Shown in pieces: positions 25,355 through 35,789 of a stretch of DNA of 64,000 bases. The stretch is taken from contig DHQB01000005.1 in NCBI GenBank assembly GCA_002410065.1, positions 14,233-78,232 of the forward strand, read 5' to 3'. The first letter of the stretch is position 1; each line of letters begins with the position of its first letter. Source of the stretch: Bacteroidales bacterium UBA5349 (GTDB taxonomy: Bacteria; Bacteroidota; Bacteroidia; Bacteroidales; Tenuifilaceae). Under the pieces are notes generated by a model. It did not search any database. It was not told where the DNA came from and was given only the letters and a program-made list of their open reading frames with translations. Position numbers and translations under genes: made by a program.

Positions 25355-27541
25355 ATGGTAGGAAACCCAATGTTTTGGCTAGTTCCAGCGGCATCAGTTG
25401 TGGCGCTAACGTTTGCTTGGTTCTTTTTCTCACAAATGATGAAAGCAGATGAAGGAACCGATAAAATGAAAAAAATTGCTACTTACGTACGCGAGGGAGC
25501 AAGTGCTTATCTTAGGCAGCAATACAAAGTTGTAATCATAGTTTTTGTGGTTATAACCATAATATTTTCTATTTTGGCCTATGGCTTGGGGATCCAAAAC
25601 CCTTGGGTTCCATTTGCATTTATAACGGGAGGTGCATTTTCTGGACTTGCCGGTTTCTTTGGAATGAAAGCCGCAACCTTTGCTTCGTCAAGAGTTGCCA
25701 ATGCTTGCCGCCACTCGCTTAATGCCGGACTTCGTTTAGCCTTCCGAAGTGGTGCCGTTATGGGCTTGGTCGTTGTTGGTTTAGTTCTCCTCGACATTTC
25801 AATTTGGTTCGTGGTGCTTAACTACTTTATTCCCGAAATGGATGGTGGCTATCAGCTCATGACCATTACAGCCATAATGCTTACATTCGGTATGGGTGCA
25901 TCAACCCAAGCACTATTTGCTCGTGTTGGTGGAGGAATTTACACAAAAGCAGCCGATGTGGGAGCAGATCTTGTGGGCAAGGTAGAGGCCAATATTCCTG
26001 AGGACGATCCCCGTAACCCCGCCACCATTGCCGACAACGTAGGTGATAACGTAGGTGATGTTGCTGGTATGGGAGCCGACCTTTTCGAGTCTTTTGCTGC
26101 ATCTATACTTGCATCTGCATTACTTGGTGCTGCTGCGTTTATAAAAAGCCCATTACAAACTAATGCAGTTATTGCTCCAATGATAATTGCCGCGGCAGGT
26201 ACAATCCTTTCAATATTAGGCATCTTCCTTGTTCGCACAAAAGAGGGTGCTACCCAAAAACAGCTACTCAAATCACTTGGATTTGGTGTTAATATTAGCG
26301 CTCTTTTAATTGTTATTGCATCATTCTTTATCCTAAAATATCTAGGCCTTCCACTTGGAATATGGGGTTCAATAATTGTTGGGCTTGTTGCAGGTATCGG
26401 AATTGGCCAATCAACAGAGTACTTTACTGCATCGGCATATAAGCCAACCCGAAAAATTGCCGAATCTAGTGCAACAGGAGCTGCCACAGTAATTATTAGC
26501 GGATTAGGGATAGGATTAGTATCAGCGGCTGCTCCTCTTGCCATTATAGTTGTTGCCATTGCTCTTGCATTTGGTTTTGCTACCAATTTCGATTTTAGCA
26601 TGTCTGAGCTTAACTTTGGTCTTTATGGAATTGGCATTGCTGCTGTTGGTATGCTATCAACGCTTGGGATTACCCTAGCAACCGATGCTTACGGACCAAT
26701 TGCCGATAACGCTGGCGGTAACGCTCAAATGAGTGGCCTTGAACCAGAAGTACGTAAACGTACCGATGCTCTTGACGCATTAGGAAATACCACTGCGGCA
26801 ACGGGTAAAGGTTTTGCCATTGGTAGCGCTGCGCTAACAGCATTGGCTCTTCTTGCATCCTACTTTGAGGAGATCAGAATGATGTTTGTAAAAATTCTTG
26901 ATCAGCCCGAAAAGTTAATTAACGGGGTTAAAGCAATAGATGCTGAATTTATTGATTTTGTTAAGCATTACGAAATCCACCTTATGAATCCCTTAGTAAT
27001 TGTGGGTGTATTTATTGGTGTAATGGCGGTATTCCTCTTTAGTGGAATGACCATGAACGCCGTAGGACGTGCTGCACAGAAAATGGTTGACGAGGTTCGT
27101 CGTCAGTTCCGCACAATCCCTGGTATTATGGAAGGTACTGGTGAGCCCGATTACGCACGCTGCGTTGAAATCTCGACCAAAGGTGCTCAAAGAGAGATGT
27201 TAGCACCATCGTTAATTGCACTCTTTATTCCAATTGTTGTAGGTGTTATTTTTGGAGTACCCGGCATTGCAGGATTATTACTGGGCACCATATCGAGCGG
27301 ATTTGCATTGGCAATATTTATGGCTAATGCTGGTGGTGCATGGGATAATGCTAAGAAGTACGTTGAAGAAGGCCATGTGGGCGGTGCAGGTTCTGATGCT
27401 CATAAAGCAACCATTATTGGCGATACTGTGGGCGATCCATTAAAGGATACAGCAGGCCCTAGCCTTAACATTCTCATCAAACTAATGGTTATGGCATCGG
27501 TGGTTACCGTAGGTGTTGCTGTTAGCTATCATATCTTCTAG
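25355..27541 (+). CDS. hppA: Ion-pumping membrane pyrophosphatase
   Basis: Integral membrane pump of 728 residues with about 16 membrane segments; it hydrolyses pyrophosphate and moves H+ and/or Na+ outward. The substrate motifs are DVGADLVGKVEANIPEDDPRNPATIADNVGDNVGD split across residues about 205-240 and, near the end, the Asp-rich DTVGDPLKDTAGPSLNI. The segment GNTTAATGKG has Ala where K+-independent enzymes have Lys, so it should be K+-dependent. Whether Na+, H+ or both are pumped is not decided by eye. Followed by a strong terminator, hence monocistronic. Confidence 0.96.
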   Translation: MVGNPMFWLVPAASVVALTFAWFFFSQMMKADEGTDKMKKIATYVREGASAYLRQQYKVVIIVFVVITIIFSILAYGLGIQNPWVPFAFITGGAFSGLAGFFGMKAATFASSRVANACRHSLNAGLRLAFRSGAVMGLVVVGLVLLDISIWFVVLNYFIPEMDGGYQLMTITAIMLTFGMGASTQALFARVGGGIYTKAADVGADLVGKVEANIPEDDPRNPATIADNVGDNVGDVAGMGADLFESFAASILASALLGAAAFIKSPLQTNAVIAPMIIAAAGTILSILGIFLVRTKEGATQKQLLKSLGFGVNISALLIVIASFFILKYLGLPLGIWGSIIVGLVAGIGIGQSTEYFTASAYKPTRKIAESSATGAATVIISGLGIGLVSAAAPLAIIVVAIALAFGFATNFDFSMSELNFGLYGIGIAAVGMLSTLGITLATDAYGPIADNAGGNAQMSGLEPEVRKRTDALDALGNTTAATGKGFAIGSAALTALALLASYFEEIRMMFVKILDQPEKLINGVKAIDAEFIDFVKHYEIHLMNPLVIVGVFIGVMAVFLFSGMTMNAVGRAAQKMVDEVRRQFRTIPGIMEGTGEPDYARCVEISTKGAQREMLAPSLIALFIPIVVGVIFGVPGIAGLLLGTISSGFALAIFMANAGGAWDNAKKYVEEGHVGGAGSDAHKATIIGDTVGDPLKDTAGPSLNILIKLMVMASVVTVGVAVSYHIF

Positions 27542-27564
27542 CATTACACTTTCCAATATAATGA

Positions 27565-27592
27565 GAAGCCGAGTTTATCTCGGCTTTTTTTT
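27565..27592 (+). terminator. Rho-independent terminator of hppA
   Basis: Perfect 8-base stem AAGCCGAG (27566-27573) with CTCGGCTT (27579-27586), a 5-base loop and a run of eight T, 24 bases after the hppA stop. Confidence 0.92.
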
Positions 27593-27610
27593 GAATCTTA
27601 CTCTACAAGG

Positions 27611-27672
27611 TTGACTTGAAATGAATTAATGTATAACTTTGATTGTGAGTAATGTTTCTACTCATAGTTTTG
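27611..27672 (+). promoter_or_regulatory. Two tandem promoters for the lipoprotein gene
   Basis: Upstream promoter: TTG (27611-27613), 20 bases, TAACTTTG (27634-27641). Downstream promoter: TTG (27643-27645), 19 bases, TAGTTTTG (27665-27672). Both fit the Bacteroidota consensus exactly and point to the gene at 27706. Confidence 0.65.
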
Positions 27673-27705
27673 CGGTTAATGTAAAATGATTAAAACTCTA
27701 ATACA

Positions 27706-28257
27706 ATGAAAAAAATAAATACAATACTAATTTCCATATTGGCAATTACCCTATCATCATGCTTAACCCATTATTTTGCCGACCCAGTTCCGATTGATGC
27801 AAAGGATTGTACAAGCATTCCAGAACCCATGCAGGGTGTATGGACAGCAAAAGATGAAACACACACAATTTATAAGGAAAAGTGGATTAGCGAAAGGATT
27901 GATTCGCTAGGGGTTAAAACCACAAAAACTGAGTATGAACTGTCTGACAGTTTAATAGTTAAAAAACTAGACAACTATTACTTTTTCAACAACTTGGACA
28001 AGAATGGATACTGGATTGTTTACCTTGGATTTAAGCAGAATAATAATTTTTTTATTAAAGGTTTAGGAACTGCCGACACTCTTACACTGGCTAATTCTAT
28101 TGGGTTTACTCCAGATTCAACCAATAAAGCAAAGGAGCGTTACTTTAACGCCCCTTTTACCAATAAGCTAATGAAAAAATTTATCAATGATGGTGGTTTT
28201 GCCGATACGCTTATTGTTTTTGATATTGATACCCGAACGTTAAAGGATTTGAATTAG
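27706..28257 (+). CDS. Lipoprotein of unknown function
   Basis: 183 residues. Signal peptide MKKINTILISILAITLSSC with a lipobox ending LSSC (Cys19). After it come HYFADPVPIDAKDC and a body rich in beta-prone stretches (YYFFNNLDKNGYWIVYLGFKQNNNFFIKGLG), suggesting a small beta-rich domain on the cell surface or in the periplasm. I do not recognise the family. Two consensus promoters in front argue that it is a real, expressed gene. Convergent with the TonB receptor gene, 5 bases apart. Confidence 0.8.
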   Translation: MKKINTILISILAITLSSCLTHYFADPVPIDAKDCTSIPEPMQGVWTAKDETHTIYKEKWISERIDSLGVKTTKTEYELSDSLIVKKLDNYYFFNNLDKNGYWIVYLGFKQNNNFFIKGLGTADTLTLANSIGFTPDSTNKAKERYFNAPFTNKLMKKFINDGGFADTLIVFDIDTRTLKDLN

Positions 28258-28262
28258 CCTAA

Positions 28263-30677
28263 CTAGAACCTGTACTGATAACCTACACGTACCACCTGGG
28301 TTTCGTAGTAATCATCTGAGGCTAATTTAAAGGTAGTACCCTCAATTTCATACCGCATTACAAGGGTATTTAAAATATCGCTGGCGTTTATAAATAGTTC
28401 GCCCTTGCCCTTCTGTATCTTTTTGGTTAAACCTGCATCAACGGAGTAACGGGCAAGTATTTTACCCTGCGGAATAATATCGGGAGCAAGATAAATGCCT
28501 GTTATCTGCAACTCTGTTCCCTTTAGAACTTTAGCAATTAGGTTAAACTTTGCGTTACCCGCAATAATAGTCTGCTCCGGTCCGGTATATGTCACATCAC
28601 TTGGATAAGCATTTACAATGGTAAAAGCACCAATACTATTCCTATAAATATTGCCATTTGCATTAAGTCTTAGATTGCGACCCAACTGCTGGTTTAGCAC
28701 AAGTTCAATCCCCGTGTTTTGTCCTTTATCAGCATTCTGATTAACCTGAGCCAGCAAGGTTGACAATGGAATCTCGGTAACAATCTTAGTTAATATATTG
28801 GTTGACATTCTATGGTAAGCGGCACTGTATAAGTAACCCCCACTCCACGATTGCCTGTAGCCCAGTTCTAACGATTGAGTAAACTGAGGCTGTAGATTTG
28901 GATTACCCATTGAAAGGATTTCGGGGCTTGCATACGATGGAAAAGTCCTTAAGTCCTTCTCATCCGGCCTATCTACGCGCCTATTATAGAATGCTGACAA
29001 CCTACTATTATCACTAATTAACCAGGTTGCCCTAACACTTGGGAATGGATTTATATAGTCAAATCCTGTACTGCTGTAAACACTATGGTTGGGATCAACC
29101 AAATAGTCCACATTTGCATACTCAACTCTAAGGCCGGCCTCAAGTTCAAATTCTTTTCGCTCGTATATATATGTTCCATAAACCGCCGAAAGCCACTCCC
29201 TGTATTCAGCACTTCCTGCTAGACTAGGGTCAAGTATTGAGTTATCCCCAGGTTTAAAGTAAATGTTATTAGGGAAAATCCTTGCACGCTGCTTCGTCCC
29301 CAACTCAAGCCTTCCAGATTTTAATGGCTTTGAATAGTCAACAATCAGGTCAAAAATATTCTCATCGGCCAGTAAGCCCGTAGTGTCAGTGCCTATAGAA
29401 TTTGGGCTGTACTTTTTATTTGTAAAATAGAATAACTCATCCTTGCGTCTGAACGAATAGTTGAATGATGAGATAAGGCTGTGACCTGGCTGATTAAACG
29501 AATGCTTATGCGTAATAGTAGCAAAAAGGGTTTGGTTTACTTCGTTTTCAAAGTATTGCCAAAGGCGGGTTCTATTCCCATCGATATCATCGTAGGCTAT
29601 GTCGCCCAAATCAGTGTACTCTCTATAGTTGAATAATGTTGAAAAGGTAAATGTATTCCTTCTATTGGGGTTATAGTCTATCCCAGCCTTAATGTTGTAT
29701 ATGGGTTGCGTTCTGTTCTCGAGGAATTGCTGATTAACCCTATCGCTGTTATCGAAGCTGCGAAGCGTAAATTCATTCTTCATCATTTGCTTATGGTACA
29801 GCAAATCTGCTTGAACAAAAAAGTTTACCTTCTCCTGTTTATAGTTTGTTGAAAACGAAGGGTTTATTTTTGGGGTAAACCGATACTGATCGCGAATGCC
29901 AACTACATTGGGCTCTTTCTCTGCTAACGCTCCAACTCCAACTGTAAGGCCAGCCTTACCGTTCCATCCAAACTCCTGATCTTTTTTAAATACAATATTT
30001 ATTATGCCGGCCATTCCACTAGCATCGTACTTTGCTGAAGGGTTATTTATAATCTCAACCGAGGCAATTGCCGAAGCCGGAATATTATCGAGACCCGACT
30101 GAGAGCCCATTCCAGTTATCGCGGTTTGCTTTCCATCAATTAGAACGGTTATCTTATCGCTGCCGCGAAGAAATATTTTCCCATCCCTATCGATTGTAAC
30201 CCCTGGCAGGTTCTGCATAACCTGCAAAACTGAACCTCCCTGCTGGCTAAGATTATCGTCAATTGCAAATGATTTTTTATCCATTTTTGATGAAACCTCT
30301 ACCCTTGCTGCAGTTACAGTAACCTCTTCGAGTTCGGTTGCAGATTCTGCCAGAACAATTGTTCCGAAATCCAGAAAACTATTCAATCTACCAACGTGGA
30401 GAGGTAAATTTTGCTCAGAATAGCCTATATACGATATCTTAACGGAGTAATCGCCAGTACTTAAGCCCTCAAGGGTAAACATACCTTTTTCGTTGGTAAT
30501 TGTTCCCGTTAAAAACGAACCTTCTTTGCTTGTAACAGTTACATTAACGTATGGCAATAGTTCCTTTGATTGTTCATCGCGAACAATACCCGAAACAACT
30601 GCATTTTTTATCTGTGCAAAGGCAGAGACAAAGATTAACATAAGAATGATTAGGGAGAGAAGCCTTTTTAGTTGCAT
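28263..30677 (-). CDS. TonB-dependent outer-membrane receptor, carboxypeptidase-regulatory-domain type
   Basis: 804 residues. Signal peptide to about residue 22 (LIFVSAFAQ); a CarboxypepD_reg-like domain at about 27-110 (VSGIVRDEQSKELLPYVNV, then EKGMFTLEGLSTGDYSVKISYIGY); a plug with LDNIPASAIASVEIINNPSAKYDASGMAGIINI; and an outer-membrane beta-barrel ending in the Phe of VGYQYRF. It belongs to the group often annotated outer membrane beta-barrel protein. The ligand is unknown; no SusD-like partner or adjacent transporter was found, so it stands alone. No clear promoter in the 78 bases upstream. Confidence 0.9.
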   Translation of the reverse strand: MQLKRLLSLIILMLIFVSAFAQIKNAVVSGIVRDEQSKELLPYVNVTVTSKEGSFLTGTITNEKGMFTLEGLSTGDYSVKISYIGYSEQNLPLHVGRLNSFLDFGTIVLAESATELEEVTVTAARVEVSSKMDKKSFAIDDNLSQQGGSVLQVMQNLPGVTIDRDGKIFLRGSDKITVLIDGKQTAITGMGSQSGLDNIPASAIASVEIINNPSAKYDASGMAGIINIVFKKDQEFGWNGKAGLTVGVGALAEKEPNVVGIRDQYRFTPKINPSFSTNYKQEKVNFFVQADLLYHKQMMKNEFTLRSFDNSDRVNQQFLENRTQPIYNIKAGIDYNPNRRNTFTFSTLFNYREYTDLGDIAYDDIDGNRTRLWQYFENEVNQTLFATITHKHSFNQPGHSLISSFNYSFRRKDELFYFTNKKYSPNSIGTDTTGLLADENIFDLIVDYSKPLKSGRLELGTKQRARIFPNNIYFKPGDNSILDPSLAGSAEYREWLSAVYGTYIYERKEFELEAGLRVEYANVDYLVDPNHSVYSSTGFDYINPFPSVRATWLISDNSRLSAFYNRRVDRPDEKDLRTFPSYASPEILSMGNPNLQPQFTQSLELGYRQSWSGGYLYSAAYHRMSTNILTKIVTEIPLSTLLAQVNQNADKGQNTGIELVLNQQLGRNLRLNANGNIYRNSIGAFTIVNAYPSDVTYTGPEQTIIAGNAKFNLIAKVLKGTELQITGIYLAPDIIPQGKILARYSVDAGLTKKIQKGKGELFINASDILNTLVMRYEIEGTTFKLASDDYYETQVVRVGYQYRF

Positions 30678-30755
30678 ATTTTTTATTTAAAATAATTTGT
30701 TCGAGGTTTAAACAGAACTCAGTAAAGAAAGTTTATCCCTAATATTGATTTTAAA

Positions 30756-33700
30756 CTATCTAACCTGAATGCCTATTACAAGGATATCATCAACCTGATC
30801 CTGCGAGGACTGCCACATATCCATCGTATCCTCAAGTTGAGTTTGTTGCTCAGCCATTGGTAAGGCTGAAATTTTTAGGAGTAACTCTTTAAATGGCCTT
30901 GCCATAAACTTTCTTCTATCGGGGCCTCCAAACTGCGATACGTATCCATCGGAGAACATGTAAAGCCTATCGTTAGGTTTTAGCTCTACCCTATGCATAG
31001 TAAACTTCTCCTTATCCCTTGGATAGGACCCTACGGGCATTTTATCAGCCTTATATTCAATCAATACTCCTTCCCTTATTATGTAAAGAGGATTGTAAGC
31101 TCCGGCATACATTAGCTCCTGATTACTCTGATCGATTGTACAAATGGCCACATCCATTCCATCCTGCCTTTGGGTATCGCGCCCAGTTTTATCAAAGGCG
31201 GTCTTTATCTTTTGTCTCAAGTTATTCAGAATTGCATCGGGATGTATAATTCCCTCAACATTAACAATATCGTTTAGGAATGAAACACCCATCATACTCA
31301 TGAATGCACCAGGGACTCCATGCCCAGTGCAGTCGGCAGCAACCACAACAACAAGGTTATCCTTTTGGGATATCCAGTAAAAATCGCCACTTACAATATC
31401 GCGAGGCCTGAACATTATAAAGTAATCGCCTATTGAATTTGCAAGAATATCCTCAGATGGCATAACCGCCCATTGAATTTTACGAGCATACGTTATGCTT
31501 TGGGTAATCTCATCGTTCTGTTTGAAGATTTGATCGCGTTGCTGCTCCATCTCCTGTTTCTGGTTCTCAATGGTCCGAGTACGTTGCTTAACTTTGAGTT
31601 CTAGCATTAGCTTATCTCTTTTAAGACTTTTCTCCCTAAGTTTAATAACCACTTGAAATAGGAAAATAATCAGCACACCACAAGCAATATAAAACCATAA
31701 GGTTTTCCAAAATGGGGGTTTTACAACAAAGGGTAGCTCTACAACACCACTGTAATTTCCAATCAGATCTTTTGCTCTAATCAAAACGACATAATTTCCC
31801 GAAGGGATAAAGGGGAGTTCGATAAAAGGATTATTACTCCACTCTGTCCAACTTGTGGTTAAGCCCCTAACTAAATACTGATAAATTACTGCACCTTTAC
31901 GAACAAATGATGGAGCACTCATCTTAATTTTTAGCGCATTGTTAGCATAATTTAGGTTGATGCTTTTAGGGCTAAGTATATTCCCATCCTTATCAATGAT
32001 GTGCTTAATAAACAAACTTAAGGGCGCTTTAATGCTATCGCTTGGCTGAAAGGTTATTCTGTAAATGTCAGTGTAGGCATTAATAACGTATAGCTTACTC
32101 TCATTTGAAACGAAAAGAAAGGTTGGGTTTTCAAAAATATTTAAAAGTTGCCTATCAACATTTAGGTCAAAACTTCTATTAGCCCAGCATTGCCAGCTAT
32201 GGTTTGCATGCTGCCATAAAAAACCTTGCTGAAAGTAATAATAATTAGAATCTTCGGAAACTGGAAAACTATCTGTCTTCAAAAGAATGCCATTATTCAG
32301 CTCATAGGTTCCGCCCTTGTAAAAAACCATTATTTTACCCTGTACTCTTCTTACGTATGGCGATCCTAACTCGCCCTCGGGCATTTTAACCTTTTCAGGT
32401 TTCACTCCTGTATTGGTGCTAACGGTATATACATCAAACTCACTTGACAAGGCATAAGTACTGTTATCAAGCTGGGTAATGCTCACAACAGATTCTTTCT
32501 GCTCTATTAAAGATTTTAAAGAGCCATTAGAAGTATAAACATACGCTCCCTTGGTTGTACCTATAAGTATGTCTCCCTCCTGTACCTCAGACTCTTGGGC
32601 AAAAACAATATTCAAATTTGGGATTACAACACTTGCAGTATTATCATTAACCCTGTATAATCCAAAGTTTGTTGCGGCATATAACTGACCTTTAACCTCA
32701 ATCAGAAATCTCACCTTGGCAGTTAACCCCTTCACTTTTTTGTAGCTATGGCTAGCAGATTCCAACTTATAGATACGCTTTTGTCGATACTCAAACGTGC
32801 TTGACTGTTCGTCTCCTGTTAAATTATATTTTGGGGATATAGTAGTTCCATCGCTCAAAGGTTCTGTTTCGCTCCGAGAAAAAAGTTTTGTAATAAACCC
32901 CTTCCGCTTTTGGCTTATGTCCTGCTTATTTACAGCTAGAGTATCGGTCTGACCAATTACCTTTGCCTTAGCTGTTTTAATATTTACATCAACAGGTTTA
33001 TATTTCAGATGCTTATCCAAAAAGAAAAGTCCCTCGCCCGTTCCTACGTATAATTTGCCCCTATGCTCGTTACAAGAGAGTACATTGCCCATAAGCCCAC
33101 GGTAGTAGTTCATCGTTTTAACTGGCAATGAGAAATCGACTCGGGTAACCCCCATGGGATGAGAAATCCATAATCCATTAGTTTTATCGGTTCCAATGGA
33201 AAAAACCTCGTCATCGGGTAAGCCGTTTTGGTAGTTCAGCGTTGAAACAGTTTCACCTTTTGCAGCATCAACAAGAAGGCAGCCCCCGTTAAGCGTTGAC
33301 AGTGCTATTAACCCATTTCCAACTGAAACCCCTCCGTTTAGTATGCTTGCATTGGCATACTCCTGATCGGCAAATTTATATTGACTTAAAGATTCTCCGT
33401 TGAAACAGTAAATCTTATTGTGGGTAGTTCCAAAATAGGCAATATCATCATGGATAAATGAAAAGGTAAAATCTTCTCCAATAGGCAAGCCCGCTAACAT
33501 CTCATAACCACTATCTGGCTTATTCAAATAAATAAGAGAACTATTTTTTACATGATAGGTTTTACCCCGTAGTTGAAAAAAATCTGAGATAAATACCTCG
33601 TTTCGAACATCGTGATAAACCGTATCAACTAAAACTGAATCGGCTGTACTAATTTTACATATAGTAGTGGGTGAAACCACTAACAATCCATCATCGACTT

Positions 33701-34088
33701 TAGAAAATTTATAGTAAAAATTATCGTTGGTAACCTCAATCAGATTAGTTTGCACATGTTGCCCATCGGAATTCAAATTGAAATAACCCACGCCTTGCTC
33801 GGTGCAGAAGAAAAGATAATTGCTAAATGCAATAGCAATTGGATTGCCCTTAACGTTTAGGCTTTCCCACTGCAAACCATCAAAGGAATATATATCCCTC
33901 CGGTTTAGAACAAAAACTTCCCCATTGTTACCCTGCTCAAAGCCCCAGTTTTGGCTACTCACATTGCCTGGCAAGTTGTAGTTCACCATGTAGGGGTTAC
34001 CTTCCTGCGCATTTAGGCTATTACTCCCAAATAATAAAAGAGCAGAAAAGATAAACGTCCACTGTTTTTTCGCAAAAAAACTTAACAT
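30756..34088 (-). CDS. Membrane sensor with beta-propeller and SpoIIE/PP2C phosphatase domain
   Basis: 1110 residues. Signal peptide (LLLFGSNSLNA), a long periplasmic region of two-component-regulator-propeller type repeats (for example NGLPDDEVFSIGTDKTNGLWISHPMGVTRV), a Y_Y_Y-like domain near 700-790 (YQYLVRGLTTSWTEWSNNPFIELPFIPSGNYVV), one membrane helix near 800-820, a coiled coil (RTIENQKQEMEQQRDQIFKQNDEI), then the SpoIIE phosphatase (FRPRDIVSGDFYWI, AADCTGHGVPGAFMSMMG, YMFSDGYVSQFGG, VDDILVIGI). The metal-binding Asp residues are present. It should dephosphorylate an anti-anti-sigma-type or similar partner; none is encoded nearby. Follows yifB by 15 bases. Confidence 0.9.
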   Translation of the reverse strand: MLSFFAKKQWTFIFSALLLFGSNSLNAQEGNPYMVNYNLPGNVSSQNWGFEQGNNGEVFVLNRRDIYSFDGLQWESLNVKGNPIAIAFSNYLFFCTEQGVGYFNLNSDGQHVQTNLIEVTNDNFYYKFSKVDDGLLVVSPTTICKISTADSVLVDTVYHDVRNEVFISDFFQLRGKTYHVKNSSLIYLNKPDSGYEMLAGLPIGEDFTFSFIHDDIAYFGTTHNKIYCFNGESLSQYKFADQEYANASILNGGVSVGNGLIALSTLNGGCLLVDAAKGETVSTLNYQNGLPDDEVFSIGTDKTNGLWISHPMGVTRVDFSLPVKTMNYYRGLMGNVLSCNEHRGKLYVGTGEGLFFLDKHLKYKPVDVNIKTAKAKVIGQTDTLAVNKQDISQKRKGFITKLFSRSETEPLSDGTTISPKYNLTGDEQSSTFEYRQKRIYKLESASHSYKKVKGLTAKVRFLIEVKGQLYAATNFGLYRVNDNTASVVIPNLNIVFAQESEVQEGDILIGTTKGAYVYTSNGSLKSLIEQKESVVSITQLDNSTYALSSEFDVYTVSTNTGVKPEKVKMPEGELGSPYVRRVQGKIMVFYKGGTYELNNGILLKTDSFPVSEDSNYYYFQQGFLWQHANHSWQCWANRSFDLNVDRQLLNIFENPTFLFVSNESKLYVINAYTDIYRITFQPSDSIKAPLSLFIKHIIDKDGNILSPKSINLNYANNALKIKMSAPSFVRKGAVIYQYLVRGLTTSWTEWSNNPFIELPFIPSGNYVVLIRAKDLIGNYSGVVELPFVVKPPFWKTLWFYIACGVLIIFLFQVVIKLREKSLKRDKLMLELKVKQRTRTIENQKQEMEQQRDQIFKQNDEITQSITYARKIQWAVMPSEDILANSIGDYFIMFRPRDIVSGDFYWISQKDNLVVVVAADCTGHGVPGAFMSMMGVSFLNDIVNVEGIIHPDAILNNLRQKIKTAFDKTGRDTQRQDGMDVAICTIDQSNQELMYAGAYNPLYIIREGVLIEYKADKMPVGSYPRDKEKFTMHRVELKPNDRLYMFSDGYVSQFGGPDRRKFMARPFKELLLKISALPMAEQQTQLEDTMDMWQSSQDQVDDILVIGIQVR

Positions 34089-34103
34089 ATCCTGACTATT
34101 TAA

Positions 34104-35642
34104 TTAACCTGACCATGTATCCCTATCGAGGCTTCGATACTGAATTGCTTCAGCAACATGCTCGGATTTGATACTTTCGCTCCCTTCTAAATCGGCAATA
34201 GTTCTAGAAACCTTGAGTATTCTGTCGTATGCACGAGCCGATAGACCTAAGCGTTCCATTGCATTTTTAAGTAGTGCAGTTCCGGCTTCGTTTAGTACAC
34301 AGAATTTCCGGATTAATTTACTGCTCATTTGTGCATTGCAGTATATGCCTTTCCATTCGATAAACCGCTCGGCTTGAATCTCTCTTGCTTTCACAACTCG
34401 TTCACGCACGCTCAGCGAAGTTTCTGAAGGAGGCGCATCGGCCAATTTATCGAACGGAACAGGTACAACCTCAACATGAATATCTATTCTATCGAGCAAT
34501 GGACCTGAAATTTTATTCAAATACTTTTGCACAACCCCCGGCGAGCATACGCAATCCTTATCGGGATGATTATAGTAGCCACAGGGGCAAGGGTTCATAG
34601 ATGCCACAAGCATAAACGATGCGGGATATTCAACTGAAAACTTTGCTCTTGATATGGTAATCACCCTATCCTCAAGCGGCTGACGCATTACCTCAAGTAC
34701 TGTTCGTTTAAATTCGGGCAATTCATCTAAAAAGAGTACACCATTATGGGCCAATGAAATCTCACCGGGCTGAGGATAAGTACCCCCACCTACAAGCGCA
34801 ACGTCAGAGATGGTGTGATGCGGACTTCGGAAAGGGCGCCGAGTCATAAGTGAAGTACCTCGATCAATTTTACCAGCAACCGAATGTATTTTGGTAGTTT
34901 CCAACGCTTCGCGAAGAGTAAGAGGCGGTATAATTGTTGGTAAGCGCTTAGCTAGCATGGTTTTCCCTGCACCTGGAGGGCCAATCATAATCAAATTGTG
35001 GCCACCCGCGGCAGCTACTTCAAAAGAACGTTTTACGTTCTCTTGCCCCTTTACATCGGAAAAATCAACTTCGTATTCATTGGCATGCTGAACAAACTCT
35101 TCTCTAGTGTCAACAACAGTGGGCTTGAGGCTACTTGTTCCATTAAAAAAATCCATAACCTGAGCTATATTCTCAACCCCATAAACGTCGATATTGTTAA
35201 CAACCGCAGCCTCGCGCGCGTTACCCTTTGGTACAATTAAACCCTTAAATCCCTCCTCGCGGGCCTGAATAGCAATGGGCAACACCCCTTTTATTGGTTG
35301 TACCGTTCCATCGAGTGAGAGTTCGCCCATGATAACGTATTCTGCAAGATTATCTGATTTAACTTGTTCTGATGCAGCCAGTATACCAACAGCCAGAGGC
35401 AAGTCATATGCAGCACCTTCCTTGCGAATATCGGCTGGTGCCATATTGATAACTACTCTCCTTTTGGGCATTTTCTGCTTTACAGATTCCAGAGCAGTAG
35501 CAATTCTTTGCTGGCTCTCCCTTACAGCGCTATCGGGAAGCCCAACTAGAAAAAAATTAATTCCCTGAGCAACACTTACCTCAATGGTTATGGTAGTTGC
35601 CTTTATTCCCTGAACTGCGCTTCCGTATGTTTTAACAAGCAT
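34104..35642 (-). CDS. YifB/ComM-family AAA+ ATPase (Mg-chelatase-like)
   Basis: 512 residues. N-terminal Lon-protease-like domain (about 1-170, with VSVAQGINFFLVGLPDSAVRESQQRI), AAA+ core with Walker A GPPGAGKTMLAKRL near 215, Walker B GVLFLDELPEF, and the Cys cluster MNPCPCGYYNHPDKDCVCSP. C-terminal helical domain LSARAYDRILKVSRTIADLEGS. ComM in Haemophilus is a branch-migration helicase used in natural transformation; the role here is inferred by homology. It precedes the SpoIIE sensor in one transcription unit. Confidence 0.93.
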   Translation of the reverse strand: MLVKTYGSAVQGIKATTITIEVSVAQGINFFLVGLPDSAVRESQQRIATALESVKQKMPKRRVVINMAPADIRKEGAAYDLPLAVGILAASEQVKSDNLAEYVIMGELSLDGTVQPIKGVLPIAIQAREEGFKGLIVPKGNAREAAVVNNIDVYGVENIAQVMDFFNGTSSLKPTVVDTREEFVQHANEYEVDFSDVKGQENVKRSFEVAAAGGHNLIMIGPPGAGKTMLAKRLPTIIPPLTLREALETTKIHSVAGKIDRGTSLMTRRPFRSPHHTISDVALVGGGTYPQPGEISLAHNGVLFLDELPEFKRTVLEVMRQPLEDRVITISRAKFSVEYPASFMLVASMNPCPCGYYNHPDKDCVCSPGVVQKYLNKISGPLLDRIDIHVEVVPVPFDKLADAPPSETSLSVRERVVKAREIQAERFIEWKGIYCNAQMSSKLIRKFCVLNEAGTALLKNAMERLGLSARAYDRILKVSRTIADLEGSESIKSEHVAEAIQYRSLDRDTWSG

Positions 35643-35737
35643 TATAAAACTATTTTAGCTGATAAAAATAAAAACACCTGAAAGTTACGCGGAATTTACG
35701 AATAATAACAGTAATTATCACACTGCAATTGGCTTAA

Positions 35738-35770
35738 AAACAAAAAGTGCAGCCTTTAGGGGCTGCACTT
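35738..35770 (-). terminator. Terminator of the greA-HIT operon
   Basis: Stem AAGTGCAGCC (35745-35754) / GGCTGCACTT (35761-35770), 10 perfect bases, 6-base loop; on the minus strand it is followed by TTTTTGTTTTT. It lies 20 bases after the HIT stop. Confidence 0.9.
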
Positions 35771-35789
35771 GGCATATACTTTTATATAC

